Positions 11,382 to 25,190 of a DNA stretch of 64,000 bases are shown here, one piece after another. Location: the NCBI GenBank assembly GCA_013396915.1, contig VWZL01000594.1, positions 186,618 through 250,617 of the forward strand. Reading direction: 5' to 3'. The notes under the pieces were generated by a model that had not been told where the DNA came from, did no database searches, and saw nothing but the letters and a program-made list of their open reading frames with translations. Positions within the stretch are counted from its first letter, which is position 1. Each line of letters begins with the position of its first letter. A program made the translations under genes and the position numbers. The DNA comes from Stercorarius parasiticus. Taxonomy: Eukaryota > Chordata > Aves > Charadriiformes > Stercorariidae.

Positions 11382-13341
11382 TACTACTATATGAAGTACT
11401 GGAAAAAATTAGTTTTCTAGGTTAGTATGGAGAATGCAATTCCCAAAGAAAAGTACTACCGTATAGCTGAGATTTTCTGTATTCTTTTAGTATTTTAGTT
11501 TCACTTATTACAAATGCAGTTCTTAAAAAAAAAAAAGCAATGCAGTCATACATAATAGAATGAATAATCCCAAACTTCAGCTCACTTTCTTGGGAAAAAG
11601 GGGATGGCCGGCAGCAATCCTTTCTGCAGGTTGCTTACATTACAGAACATGGGAACCAGCTGTTTTGCTCAGGACTGAATCAATATTGGCCAAAGGGTCA
11701 GACCAATATATTGAGATGATACTTATTCTCTTATCTGTCATTCTCCTCTCTGTCCTCATGCAGCCAAACTGGTGAATCTCAGAGAACGTATCTGTGAGGC
11801 TGATGCTGTCACCAGATGACAACTTGAAGCCAAGGCAGATGCTGAAGTAGCATTGCTCACCCTGGAAGGTGCCTTTGGCTGTGCCCCTCTCCCTCCCATA
11901 ACCACACCTACCCAGTCTAAAGGACTTCCATCTGTTTCATTTTCAGACATCTAGTTTCTGAGATCGTAAGTTAGCAAATGAGGCTGGCACTTACGTTAAA
12001 TAAGAGTATAGAATTTTACTTTTTTCTTAAATTGCTTGTTTGTTTTTTAATTAATACGATGGGGGGATTATACATCTTGTTGATTTGTTACATTTCTATT
12101 TGTAATATTTTAATGTAATTATTTAATGGCCTGAGGCCAACAACAGATAAGGTTGTGTGCAAACACAGCGACACCCACAAACAAAAGCACACAACCTGCA
12201 TTGTGATTCTATACACTTAAAGTCCAACAAATCTAAATAATCATTTCAGTAGCATTTTGATGTCAGAGGAATATATATTTTATTCCAATTTTATAAAATA
12301 TGATGGCACCCTGATCCTACAGGGTAACAGAGACAGCAACCCCAGATGCTTGCTTATTTGCAATGTTAAAAGTTTATTAACTTCTGTTTCAACGGCTCCA
12401 CAGTAAACAGACACAGTACTGTTTGCCAGATAATCTTTTGCCTGCAGAAGCTTGTTGCTGTAGCAACCTGTTGGAACAGCCAGGATGCCAAAGTGACCAT
12501 GCCATACGTGCATGCAAGGCACAATAGTTCCAGGAGAACCAAGTTGAAACAACAGAACAAATCTGGCTGCAGCACTGCTGAATGGAGCATTTCTGCACTT
12601 ATAACACTGTTTAGGTAGTTAAATCCACTGAGAATGAGTCTCTTTGTACAGGCAAGAACATCAGAAGACCTTAAGTAGATGGGAATTGGCATAAGTGCAG
12701 TCTATTAATTTCTGGTGAGTTTTTCCTCCCCCACTACAAAATGTACTCCTGAATCCATCACAGACTACCTAAACATGGTCTTATTAGCCTGACGACTCAT
12801 TTTTAAGAGCACCTAGATGCTATTTGCAGTCAGGTCTTAAAGTGACCTTGACTATGTCATAGTTACGGCATACTTCCAATGCTAAATTCGAAAGTTTGGG
12901 TATTTACTAGAACTATTTTCTGTTAATAATGAAGTACCAGGTTAATTTGTACATGAATAAATTAAACACAGCAAAAGTACAGTTAAGTGCTGATAACTAG
13001 GATCAGTATAATTCACATGACAAATAAAAACTATATCCTCCACGTATTAGCCAGTATAATTACAAATTCCTATTTATGCATTTCACAAATTTGGTAAACT
13101 TAGATACAAATGACTGTCTAGTGTCTCCTTACAACTTTTGGCAGCAGTCTTGGGTTTGGAAACTGCACAACCTCACGTCCCCATCTTTCTTCAATTCAGG
13201 GGTTTGTGGGTATTTTTATTATTTGGGTTATCTCAGTCTCTCCCACTGACCATGACATTCAAGAGATGTGCTTACATGTGCACATGCGCTTCATGTATAT
13301 GCACGCATACGTACTTCTGAAATCATATTCTCTGTGTGTAG
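11382..13341. other. Noncoding stretch
   Basis: No gene recognised. Overlapping minus-strand frames at 12280-12692 are rich in Cys and Leu and look like chance openings. 12030-12145 is very AT-rich. Confidence 0.45.
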
Positions 13342-13360
13342 ATATATATATATATACACA
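13342..13360. repeat. (TA)n(CA)n compound microsatellite
   Basis: About eight TA dinucleotides running into a short CA run. The surrounding 13270-13420 is enriched in alternating ATGTA/CATAC steps, a wider cryptically simple region. Confidence 0.85.
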
Positions 13361-13698
13361 CGTACCTGTATATGTAACACGCATGGAATATTATTCATAT
13401 GTATGAGGGATGGAAACATACATACAAAGTGCTGTGAGCATATAGCACAATAACAGGATTAAGACTATAGTCAACTCTAGTAGGCTTCTAAGAAACATGC
13501 AAATAGAATGTTTATAATGACTGCATATGTAAGAACGGGGATATGATCAAATACATGTATTCAAAGTAGAATAAAACTTTAGATATCCTTCCCTACTGAA
13601 ACTGAGATAGGAAATGTATTTCCATATGCAAGCGAGCAGACATACCAGGATGCATCTGACATGCATGTTTTCTATGTATGTATTAATTACACACCAAT

Positions 13699-14555
13699 TA
13701 CAGAAACACAGAGTGGTTGAGGTTGGAAGGGATCTCTGGAGGTCATCTTATCTAACTCCCCAGCTCAAGCAGGGCAGCCTAGAGCCGGCTGCCCAGCATG
13801 GCTTTTGAGTATCTCCAGGGATGTAGACTCTACAGCTTCCTGGGCAACCTGTGCCAGTGGCTCAGTCACCCTCACAGGAAAAAGGTGTTTCCCGATGTTC
13901 AGAGGGAACCTCCTGTGTTTCAGTTTGTGCTCATTTCTTCCTGTCCTGTCACTGGGCACCACTGAAAGGAGTCTGGCTATGTCCTCGTTGCACTCTCCCT
14001 TCAGGTACTTATATACATCGATAAAGTTCTCCCCCGAGCCTTCTCTAGGCTGAACAGTCCCAGTTCTCTCAGCCTTTCCTCATAGAGAAGGGTTTCCTTT
14101 CACCAGTCCTTTCATTATCTTGGTGGCCCTTCATTGGACGCTTTCCAATACATCCATGTCTCTCTTGTACTGGGGAGCCCAGAACTGGTCCCAGCACTCC
14201 AGCTGTAGCGTCACCAGTGTTGAGCGGTCAAGAAGGATCTCCTCCCTTGACCTAGTCAATAATTTGCCTAAGGTGGCCCAGGATACCCAGGCTAATGCCT
14301 TCATTGTGGCTGGGGCACATCACTGGCTGATGGTCAGCTTGGTGTACACCAGGACCCCCAGGTCTTTTTCTGCAGAGCTGCTTTCCAGACAGCACCTCTC
14401 CCAATTGCCGTGATCATTCAAGATTACAGAGAGTGGCCTCACAGTGACAACAGCCAGCTGGCACTCATGGGTGCATTCCACCAGGGTCCATGGATTTATG
14501 AATGTCCAGTCTACTTAAGTATTCTCTAACCTGATTGTCTTCTACCAAGGTTAGT
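13699..14555 (-). mobile_element. CR1 LINE, 5'-truncated 3' end (about 857 bp)
   Basis: The sequence is the reverse complement of the CR1 3' region. Reading the plus strand it begins with the CAGAAACACAGAGTGGTTGAG terminal block, then GGTTGGAAGGGATCTCTGGAGGTCAT, the CTGGGCAACCTGTGCCAGTG and CACCCTCACAGGAAAAAGG blocks of the 3' untranslated region, TCTCTAGGCTGAACAGTCCC, CTTTCCTCATAG, and further in CCCAGAACTGGTCCCAGCACTCC, then ACCAGGACCCCCAGGTC near its far end. CR1 is the dominant avian non-LTR retrotransposon. It copies itself by target-primed reverse transcription and is usually 5'-truncated, as here. Only the 3' untranslated region and perhaps the C-terminal edge of ORF2 remain, so it encodes no working reverse transcriptase. 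Open frames within it (for example at 13765-14413) are incidental. The far boundary is uncertain by tens of bases. Confidence 0.95.
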
Positions 14556-16430
14556 AGTTGTAGTAATTTAGTTACATAGAGATAATTAATGAATGTATAC
14601 ATAATTAGTATCTTTGTACAGATCAGAAACGAAATCACAGGTTATAGAAGTTACCTAAATTTAAAACAGCACAAAACTAAAACCAGGAGTGGGGATTTAA
14701 TCCAAAAACCGAATCTCAACCTACTGCTGCTATTCTGCTCTTTAAGGTGCTTCCTTCCAGGCAGCAGAAGAGACTTTAATCTTTTCTGCCTGGAATTCAG
14801 CAGTAAGGGTCCTTTCTTGCTCAGAACATTTTTCTGTATCTGTATTTGTTTAATCAATAGATTCACTTTATGTAACAAAACACAATCTGGACTTTTAATC
14901 AAGCTGATTTAAGTTCACAGTTTTAATTATAGCCAGATAAACAATCATAACCAGTGGAAGTTAGAGGAGGTACAAAAGACAGCCTAATTTGACTCATTTT
15001 CTTCCTAAAATGAAAATGTTATCTTTTCTAACTTATCTTGCATTGTACCAGCATCAACATCTGTACATCCAGTAAACATTTTCATGTCAATATTTTAATA
15101 ACATCAAAACCCTGCTTAATTACAACAGCACAGATCAGTTTTCCCTTGAATTGCATAACCAAAAATGCTTCTCAAACATCATTGCCAAATGGCTTGTTCA
15201 AGTCTCTATAGAAAGGGCACTGCTCATTGAGAAACAGTGTCAGATCTTTGCTGTCAAAATTATCCACAGGGGACACATTTTATCATCTCATAATGTTTCT
15301 AAACCTTTTGAAACACTTCTGTGGTCTCATAAAGATTTCCCTTGATACCCTGTAAACAAAAGGTCAGATCTGCATTTACCCAGGTTCCACAGTTATGGGA
15401 GATTTATCACTGCAATATCTGAAGATATGGCATGGGCAAGCAAGCTGGAGCACTGTATTTCATTTCAAGCAGACAAGGCCTTAAGCTTTCTTTTTTTTTT
15501 TGCCTTTTTTGGTGTTTTGGGTTTTTTTCTCCTCTTAGCAGAACTGAAAACAAGGCTCAGCTCAATAGAACATTTTGGTTTGTTCTCTAGATCACCTAAA
15601 CCATTCAATTAAAAAATTAGAGATAAAACAAGCAATTAATGTAAAGAAGCACCAACAAGAAATTTTGATTCTTTTGCTAGGTTTGGCTGATGAGCAGTCT
15701 TAAAGTAAACCTGTTATCCAGAAATACATTTTTGGCACAAGAATTAGTCCTGATTATCAAGCATCGAAGGAGCAGCAACAGTTTAAACATCATAAGTGAG
15801 CCTGAAGAAGCATTACATAGCAAAGAAACAATATTTGTCCTTTCCCATTTGTTTACTTTGGGCATTTGTCAGAACTTTCTGTGCAGTTTGTTTTCTCAGC
15901 AGTGTCAATTCTCTCCACTGTCTCTTCTCGCAGCCAGCACCAGGCACAATTGAAGGACCAGAAGCTATTTTTAAGTTTTTCCTTCTATCCTTCTCCTCGC
16001 TTCCCTCAATTGGCTAGGTTCAGGTCCACATTTTCCCTTTAAGCTAGAAATTGCTTGAGCTCTTAGTGTTAGGTTTTAGCAACAGATGGTACACTTCCCT
16101 CTGAGTTAATTCTGAACCGGTACCTCAGGGATGAGATTGCTAGAGGTGTTATCTTTCAGCAGAGATCCTGATTTTATAATCATTACCAAACCAAAGCCTA
16201 ATTTAAAGAAAAAATTGCTAAACTCTGCTGCAGCATGATTCTGTGTCAAACGACTGGTTCAATCCAAGAGAATGATGATATTGGAGTGCTGAAGATGCAA
16301 CAATTAAATGTATTAAAGGGTTATTCAATATTTGCTATTGAGTAAAACATCCCATCCCAAACTCCCAAACAGCACCCAAGTTTCTGCAAGTTTTTGCCAA
16401 TACCAGTGAAACGGCTTTCCTCAACCTGAG
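14556..16430. other. Noncoding stretch
   Basis: No gene or repeat identified. A T/G-rich run lies at about 15488-15534. Overlapping short frames at 14589-14912 and 15677-16017 show no family features. Confidence 0.45.
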
Positions 16431-16760
16431 GTGTAGGGAAAAGTAATAAAATAAAATTGAAATTAAAAAAAAAAAAAAGGAGGTAGAATCTCATGGAATG
16501 GGGAAAAGCAGGAAGGAAAACTGGGTTAAAAAAAAATAATTGATCAACTGTGAGGACAAAGTTGGAGAGAAGATTAGGACAATTTTATAAAGTTAAAAGG
16601 AGAACAGGAGACAGTTCTTAGCCAATAAGAATGGGGAGAGCAGCATAAGGAATCCATAGAAGCCTAACAGGATGGGTATAAGAGTGAAAGAAAGAGAGCG
16701 GCAATGGGAAGGGCAGTCAGGAAAATGCCACTAGACCGACAATAAACTATAGAAAGATGT
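16431..16760 (+). repeat. Purine-rich (A/G-skewed) stretch
   Basis: About 330 bp in which the plus strand is dominated by A and G, including A14 at about 16465-16478 and repeated GGAAAAG, GGAGAGAAG and GAAAGAAAGAGAG motifs. It does not reduce to a clean tandem unit. It may be a decayed simple repeat. Confidence 0.5.
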
Positions 16761-19700
16761 TGGGAATTTACCAGATGGGCACAATAAATACGTGTTTTTA
16801 ATTTAACATGTTCTTACAATAACTCCAGTATTAGCACCATGGGTCATGAATCTATTAAAAATATGGAAATAAAGAGAAAATGAAAGGAAATGAGCTTGGC
16901 TCGCAGTACTCTTGATTCCTTGCATGAAGAGTAAAATTCAATTGAAATGTTTCCTGGGGCAGAGAAAGATTAAAAGAAAATTAATGTTACTTTACGGGCA
17001 CAAATAATGTTTCATAGGGTTTGTCTGTGGTTATCGTAGCTAAAGGCTAAATAAAATATTAAATTTGAGTGAAAGTTCGAATCATACGATATGCAGCTGC
17101 TCTTACTTCTTGTTGCCCAAATAAATTCCATTGCACCAATGAGTAAAGAGCTGAAACTGTAATGAGTCCTACTGTTTTGACCTCTGACCAAAATCTTTAT
17201 ATTTAGGTATCAAAAGGTTAGATAACCTGTGATGTTTGTTGGTTTGGTTTTTTTTCCCCAAGAGATGCTGCAGATGCTTAATTTGCACAGATCTTTTACA
17301 GAGCAGCCTCTGAATTCTCTCAAATACAATCTCATTTGCCCTTCAGCTAATGTCTTTTGAGCATATTGACCTTTATCCTTATTTATGCCCAATTCTTTCA
17401 AACTAGCATAATGTTATGCAGAATTTATTTTAAAGCGACCCTTAAATTTGTCTGCAAGTAGGACATTTCTCTACAGTAACTGAAAATCAAAATTTAACCA
17501 CTTATTGCCACTAATTAGATTTGTGGAGCAACTGGGAACTATTAAAACTTATATGCCATGATGAATAACCTTTGTGCTAAACATTATTCTCTGGTGTCCT
17601 TTACTCTTTTCAACCCAAGATTCACCATGTCATCACTACTCACTTCAGTAGCAATCCTCTCTCTCTTCATCTCTGCCCCTCCTCTGTTCATAAATCCTGT
17701 AATTCATCCACTAGCTAGAATGACATATAATTCAGGAGAAATTCCCAATAAAATACACAGAAGAAGAAAATAAATGTATTGTTTCTTGTAGCTAGCGTGG
17801 ACCTGATTGTTAGCGTGCTTTCTCTCTGGCAGGGCCTGATATTTTCTAAGAGGAACAACGCCTCTGTATTCATTGCCATTTTGTGATGTAAAGCATTAAA
17901 ATAACTATATTAATATTCTTGGTGTAAAAATGTATAAAAGTGAACAATCCAACCATTGTTAAAAATACAGACTATAAAACAACACTACAGCTACTGTACA
18001 AAACCACGAGGGATTCAAATATGCTTCTTTTGCTCAGGCAGATGAGCTCTTACGCCCTTTCTCACTAAACAATATGAAAAGCAGAGAGCGGTTTTGGGGG
18101 GAGTGGCATGTTTTTACCAGTGTAACGTACCGTTTGCTAATATACAGTTGCAACACCCTGAAGCACATATAAACTCCTGGCCTTGGAGGACAGGATTAGG
18201 AACACACCATCTGTCTGACAGCTGATTCCCATGGGAAGAGAGTGGGGCACAGAGGCTGGAAGAGAGCTACAATTCATTGTCAGAGGTTCTCCACTCAGCC
18301 AAACCAGGATGATGGTGGTATGGCAGCGTGCATCTGTCCTGCAAGCTAGACACAACCCCAGAGCGCCAAATTATCTGCTGATGTTTAACAGTGATGTTCC
18401 ATCAGTAAGCAATTTTGCCCAGAATGAGTTCATTAGTTTTCTCCAAAGCTGTTTACAAGATGAATAGGCTAATGGTTTATTAAATCAGCACATATAGTTA
18501 ATACTTGCTTTTAAAATTGCTGCCATAGTCTGTAATCCAGTCTGACCATTTTGCATTTAAAATGAAAAACCTTTGGGAATAAATAAATAAAGAAAAATCA
18601 GAAAACGTGCAGCACAAATTACTTAAAATGTCTTCCCCAAATCAAGTTCAGGTTTGGTCTCCAGGTTTATACCTCTATTATTTCCTAGTTATGTACAAAC
18701 TGCATAATGATATACTTCGAACACAGAACTGCATTTGTGGAGCACCAGGCACAATGCCCCAGTCCCGTTCCCTAGAAGTACTTAAGGGCCATCACAATGT
18801 GAAATCTTAAAATTAAAGTGTTTTCATTGCTTTCCTGTACGGCCTATCATAGCGCTGCTGAATAAGGCTGTGATCCTCTTCAGAAGATCTCCCTAGAAAC
18901 CAGATCTTTGTTGAGGTTTTAAATTGTTACTTATTGTATCATACTAAAAACATCATGCTGTGAGAGAGGTATTATGCATTTGATGTGTGCTCATGCCCTG
19001 GTATTTGCTGACTGAGACAGGACCTCTAGATGCCTTCTTATTAGCATTTACTTTGGAAACAGCAGCAAGAAATAAAAAATATAAAATGCACACCTTAATT
19101 CACCATTTGGGATTAAATGGATTAAAGAATATTATTTTTCTTAGCTCTGGTTTCCTTGAAAGACATTTGGGCCAATTCCTGTTGCCCTGCCTAGAGCTAG
19201 CAGATAGTTAGGAGGACCAGAATTTTTCACTGATAAGATATCTATCCTGGGCAGGAATTTCCTTTTCCAAAAATACATATTTTCATTCAAGCAACCTTTC
19301 AACTGGCAAGTTCTGACCTCTCTTCTACACTGAGGGTTTGGGTTAGGGTTGACAAAGTCTGACCTATTGTAGCCAATACAATACAGTACACTTGACAGAA
19401 ATCAGAAGCTTTCTGGAATTGTGAGCAATTTATATTGTCTACTGAACTATATATGACACAGTAATATAGGACTTCAAATCTCTTTTTTCAAAAGCAGCAG
19501 GGTGTGCATCAATAGCGCCTATCATGGATAGTAGCAGCCTGTTTTAAAATAACTTCGTTTGTTTTTTGAAGTGGAGATTTAGGAATAGGGCAAAGCAGGT
19601 GCACAGACAAACATTAGCCCATAGGACCTCAGTTAGGTAGAAAATATTTCTTAAAGTTACAAAGTTAAAAACCATTATTTGTGGAAGTGGACAATACTTG

Positions 19701-20851
19701 TTCACTTTAGTATAAGGTCTGTTTATTTTAATAGCAGATAATCACAGCATTCTGGAAACATAATAGTGTAGAATACCTTGTATAATTTTTCCTTGTGTTT
19801 GGAAAAGATTTAAGAATTAGCACAGCTTCAGCCCCTCTCCACCAAAATCTTAAAAGTAGATTTCTCATTTTGGACACTGGACTGCTTGCCAGCCAGCTTT
19901 CATCAGGAAAACCTTTTCAGCTCCCCGTGGTAGCTCTCTCAAGGATGACCCTCTCTCCTCCCTGTATGTTGAACTTTTATGTCTAAATACATTAGAAAGA
20001 ATTCTGAATATTTAAGCAGAGCAGAAGACCAAACTGGATGGCGTGCAATGCTTAAAGACAATTTTGGCCTCAGTAGTATGTGCAACAACTTCATTCATCC
20101 TACATGTAGTGCTGGCCCAATCCTAAATAGCTCCAATCCTGAAATGAATTCCATCTCATTCAATTGGCGTTTGCAGAACTTAAATAGAAAAATCCTTACG
20201 ATGTTTAGAATGTATAAGAAAAAAGCTAGATTAAACTATAGAAATTGTTTCTTAAAGCTCATACACTTTGAATCCAATCTGTACTTGAATTTAATTATAC
20301 TCACAACAAATTATTTCACCCTTTCACAATTTGACAAAGAAGGTGAGATCTACAGTGTGTTGAAAACTAGAGCAAAGCAAGGGTAAATAAAAGAGGAATG
20401 TGACATCCTAGATCAAGGAGAACATCTTGGAGAATGTCTCCAGACTGTTTGGATAGTCTGCAAGCTGCAGTCAGACTGTACAGGATGGACAAGCTCAGCT
20501 TTTTGAAATCAATCTCACCTTTTATGTAACAAGGACACACTTCTGAAAATGTTTAGGTACTTCGCTCCCAGTAAAATGACAGATCACAAAAGTGCTCAAA
20601 AGGCCTTTGAGGATGTACATAGCTGCCAGCAACCTAATGGGGTAAGCACACAGGCTTTTTGTTGAGGGTGTGAAACAGGAGGAACATCGGGATGGAATCC
20701 ACAAAAGGCAGGGTGCTGAACAAAAATTTTTCCCAACAAGACGGCAGAAACAGGGAGGCTTTAGCCTGAGCCCTAACAACTCATAACCAGAATTTAAGTC
20801 ATTAGAACACGCACCCAGAATGCGATAAAGCAGTTTGATTTCCCTGTTCAG
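16761..20851. other. AT-rich noncoding stretch
   Basis: No gene recognised. A somewhat GC-richer patch at 18150-18370 has frames open on both strands (plus 18231-18467, minus 18137-18355) but no splice pair or domain. The string at 19334-19350 only resembles telomeric repeat. 19979-20386 is a 135-codon plus frame without recognisable features. Confidence 0.45.
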
Positions 20852-21060
20852 CCTCAGGAGATTCCATTCTCCCAGCAGGGTGCTCTAATTAGCAAGCTGT
20901 CCCCTATTGTGGAGCGGGAAGCTTTGATCTCTCCCACTGAAGCTATTCGACTTTTCAGAGAACAGAAACACGGCAGCCGCACTCTGCAGAGAGACAAGAG
21001 TTCCTTACCCTGCTCTAATGGCTGCTCAATACACCTGACATGCATTAAAGCATATCCAGA
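20852..21060. other. GC-richer block open on both strands, beside CR1
   Basis: Starts right after a plus-strand acceptor-like tract (TTCCCTGTTCAG) and is open in one plus frame through to the CR1 junction. On the minus strand a near-ideal acceptor (CTTGTCTCTCTGCAG, with the exon side beginning at 20983) is followed by two open frames. It retains several CpG dinucleotides, unlike its surroundings. It could be a conserved exon or a remnant of an unrecognised repeat. Openness on both strands prevents a strand call. Confidence 0.2.
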
Positions 21061-21100
21061 TCTCTTGCTTCCTTCCCAGGCACGTGTCTCCATGGCTATA

Positions 21101-21330
21101 TTCATAGAACGGGTTGGGTTGGAAGGGACTTTTAAAGGTCATCTAGTCCAACCACTCTGCAATGAGCAGGGACATCTTCAACTAGATCAGGTTGCTCAAA
21201 GCTCCATCCAACCTGACCTTGAACGTTTCCAGGGATAGGGCACCTACAGCCTCTCTGGGCAACCTGTTTCAGTGTTTCACCACCCTTATCATAAAACATT
21301 TCTACCTGGTATCTAGTCTGAAATTCCACA
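21101..21330 (-). mobile_element. CR1 LINE, 3' end fragment (about 230 bp)
   Basis: Read on the plus strand: TCATAGAACGGGTTGGGTTGG, GAAGGGACTTTTAAAGGTCATC, CTAGTCCAACCACTCTGCAATG, GACCTTGAACGTTTCCAGGG, CTCTGGGCAACCTGTTTCAG. This is the classic avian CR1 3' untranslated region in reverse complement. It is truncated just past the CACCCTTATCATAAAACATTTC block. Noncoding. Confidence 0.95.
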
Positions 21331-22042
21331 AATTCTCCTTACTGGTCAAGCAAGTGTTTAAAATGCTATGAAAAATACATCAGCTTCAACAGAGGGACTG
21401 TCTTGGAGCATCATAGGCACTCAACAGGCTGGTGGGTAGGTCACCTCCTGGGAGGTAAGTCATGGGCAGTCTCACCTCCTCAAGCAGAAAGGTGCACAGA
21501 TACTTCATTTCCCGAATCCTGGGGAACACCTCTATTTCTTGGAAGAGGTAGCAGCAGACTATGAAAAAGGGGGTTATGATCCAATGCATGTGCTACAAGA
21601 ACGACCCCTGCAGTGGTTGTTGCAAGAGAAATAGAAAAACAGTGCCTAATTCTTGGAGCATGAAGAAGAGCAAGAATGAGATGACATCATCCCATGTACT
21701 GATACTTTTGCTCTGCTTTTCCTTTTTCGCATTAAGCTCTTTCTTTTTCTATGTCAAGATATGGCACTTTGATATTGAAACTTGTTTTGTAGTTTGACCT
21801 CGAAAGAGCCACCTTCAAACTTGAATTCCTTTAATTGCTATTCGACACTGTGGGAACCAACCTGGCTTGCAAAGGAGGCCAGGTGAATCCCCAAGGTTTA
21901 GTGTTCTGTTTCATTTCTATACCCAGTCACTAACTGTGAGACCATTTGGCAGCAGCAGTCTTTAAGCCTTCAAATAATTAGTTCTTGCTAAGATAGGCGG
22001 AGATTTTAGGAAGAACATAATATGGAAATCTATAACAAAACA
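21331..22042. other. Noncoding stretch
   Basis: No gene or repeat recognised. Confidence 0.45.
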
Positions 22043-22090
22043 AAAAGACAACAAAAAAAACCCCAAACCAAAACCCAACAACCCACACTT
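22043..22090. repeat. A/C-only low-complexity tract
   Basis: Nearly free of G and T, with CCCCAAACCAAAACCC-like blocks. Similar tracts occur at 40329-40402 and 47221-47270. Confidence 0.75.
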
Positions 22091-25000
22091 CTGCAATGTG
22101 CCCTACTTGGAAGAAACAGTTGAAGAAAACTTTGTCAGCTAAGTTTGTACCTTTATATACCCTTACATTCTAATTAAAAGGGGTGCAAGAGAAAGAAAAA
22201 CCTTTCAGAACTGGGATATGTACAAAGGAAAAAAAACAATTAATCTCAGCAATTAAAACTGGCAGTAAACAAAAGAGAACTGGGGTGGGGAGTAATTTTC
22301 TCTTTAATATTCTATACAGCGCCACAATTTTCACAGCTCAGTTTGAAGAAATGTTAACATAAGAAACATGTTTGAAAAATATCTTTAAAAAACTTTTACT
22401 TGCTTAAAAAAATAAAGGAGCTGTAAGATTTTCCCATAATCAGATCTGTGAGGTTTTTGTTTGTTTGTCTGGGGTGTTTTTATCAATACTCTCAGTACTC
22501 ATTTATGTCCAAGAAACATAAATCAACAGAAATTTTCCTGATGGCACTGCTGGAGGCTAGATCTCATACCTGTATCTTAGTCCCCTAGTTCTGAAGAAAG
22601 TGGTCTTTAATGACACTAGCCACTGATTGGAGTATATCTCGATGTTAAACACAAAAAAAGAGAGGACTGGGGATGACGAGAACAGACAAACCACTAGATG
22701 ACCTTTATGTCTTAGAAATTACCTCTGGGACTAGGGAGTGGTGTCTAGACTCTGTCAGCCACTGAGAGACTGCAGATGAGATAAAGGGTCTTAAAAAGCT
22801 ACAGATCTGCCTACAAATGATGCCAGGAGCTGGGGGATGTTCTTCAGAACTGACTCTTCCCTTCTTTGCCTGCTAACATTTATTTCAACTGTAGAGCTGG
22901 GCCCAGCATCATGCTTACTATAAAAGACTCTTGGAAGATACTCCTCTCCCATACAATTGACACTCAGCATGTTGACAGCTTCCTTCAAACCCAGACATCC
23001 CCAGTCAGTTACAAATTTATTTTTTTAAAAAGTAATTCAAAGCTAATTCCTTTCTCTGCTTTCACCACTGCTTTTACTCTCCTTTTCATCTCCAGAAAGT
23101 ATAAGTATCAGAATACCTATGAAGTTAGATACTAGTTTTATATTTTTTTCTTTTTTACTTTTGTGTTAATATTTGCCTTTTAAAAATATTCCTCAAATAT
23201 TTGCTTTTGAAAAATCAGAGATAGAGAGATGGAGTTGCTTTGATGTATCACCAAGCTGGAAACTGATAACTGGGGATTCTCACAGCAACCAGCTGCCCTA
23301 ATTTTTCTGTTTTATGTGGAAGATAATGGAAAAGGTGAAAGGACAAACGGTCAAAAGAGACTCTTTCCTGCTGTTTCTCAAGTGTAAATTGGTGCTCTGA
23401 TGTCTCAGCTTCTGAGTTGTCCCCCTGCCACTCCACCCCACTGACATATCAAAATGCAGTAATGGTCCACAGTTGAAAGCGCACTTACTGGTTCCTGCTG
23501 GTGCTGTTTACAGTTTAGATAAACTGTTTCTGTGGGCAAGAGCATTGCCCATCATCTTTCAGCTGTCCTGCCTGTGTTTGTACGACATCAAAATTCACCA
23601 AATACACAAAATCTGAGCTGAATTCTATGATATATTCAACTCAGCACACCAGAACCGAAAGTCAAAGTTTTCCAATGACCTTTTCTAGAATAGGGAGAAC
23701 AATTTTTTTTTCTTTTTAAACATATTCCACTAACTTCTTGTTGGGGTACAAGACATAAGGGTTTTGCCAATGCTAACAGTACTCCCAAATATATATCTAC
23801 AACTTCACTATAATAATCTAACACCATTGAAAATTTTGGGATATAAACAAATCAACCACACCCTAAAAAAAACCTCTCCCCAAACCCCTTTGTCTGTTGT
23901 AACCATTGAGGTACAGGAATGAACTCTGGAAATAAGCATATGATCCTGACACTCTTATAATATTGATACGGTTACTTTATAATCTTCTTCTTAATACAAC
24001 AAATTTCAAGTCTCTGGAGACAAACAATGAACTTACAAAAGAAAAGCCCAGCACCCATCCTTTCATGTGATCCTTCTGGACCTAAAAAGTTCTGAGAAAT
24101 TTGATAAACTGGATTTGTTTTAAATTACACACGTGATAAAAAAACCAAACTAGCCTATCCCCGGGGAGGTTGGGGAAGAGAGCGAAATGCACTAAAAATT
24201 ATGATGCTGCAATAGAGAACTTCTTTAGCATAAACTATTGGCTGCTACATTATCAACAGATGGCAATCTACCCATGACTAACTCATCCTTCCTAACTCCA
24301 CTACTTATACCTCCTTATGCTCCCAACTATTTGCTATTCCACATAGAGCAGATACTTTACAGAACCATAAATGTGTTTGTTTTTTTTAAAGTACAGAAAA
24401 GGTATTTTAGGTATTAAAAACTTGAATTTGAATTTATGTTTAGGTAAGTTTAGGTAATGAAAATATTCCACTGGGAAGTAGCGAAAGGCTCACTATTTCT
24501 TATGATGTAAGAAGTCAGAGAATAGCTTCAAACTGCTGGTTTGGGGATGTTCAACTCAGGGCACCATTTTATTTTCTGTATTTTGTAAAATTAGGTAGTG
24601 GTAAAGAATTTTAAACAGTAGCCGAGAAACCACCAGCAAACCTATAGAAGTTTCCAATCCTGTTAATATATCTACACAGCTACAAGGTGTCAGGTTAGAA
24701 TTTTGTTCTATTTGCATAAAAATAAGAGAATGTCAGTGGTTCAAGAACTCATCTGGCCATAAGAAGGGGGGGAAAACCCAAACTGCTCTGCAAATTGTTC
24801 TTTTTAAAGCAGGTGAATATGGTTTTGCTTTAATAACCAGAACAAACTCAGAAGAGTTGTCAGGAACACTTCAGGTCACATGTACTTTCTGCAGCGTGCA
24901 TCTCAGTTCAATGTCTGAGGATGCTTACTCACAAACACCCTCATATACATGAGCACATACGAAACCACCCAGGAAGTATTTTTGTAGCTTTGGTCAACTT

Positions 25001-25190
25001 TAAACATAGGCTTTAAAAGCGAGACTCCATTTAACAACAAAATATTTACATAGAGCTGAAGTGATTATTACCTACAAAATAAGTAGCTTTCTAACTTAAT
25101 TTTAGGAGAGCCTGTCCTAGAACACTTTTAACATAGGCCAAGTACAGCAGAGGGGGATTTGGTCTGTTTGATACAGTTGGTCAAAGTCTT
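22091..25190. other. AT-rich noncoding stretch
   Basis: No gene recognised. A plus-strand donor-like site (TTTAG|GTAAGTTTAG) lies near 24440 without a partner exon. Otherwise nothing. Confidence 0.45.

Noticed and set aside
13765..14413. Several open frames on both strands that could look like small genes
   Set aside because: They lie inside the CR1 element and reflect its GC-rich 3' region, not independent genes.
19334..19350. TTAGGG-like string resembling an interstitial telomeric repeat
   Set aside because: Only one exact unit plus near matches; too short to distinguish from chance.
21132..21329. 65-codon minus-strand frame
   Set aside because: Falls wholly within the second CR1 copy.
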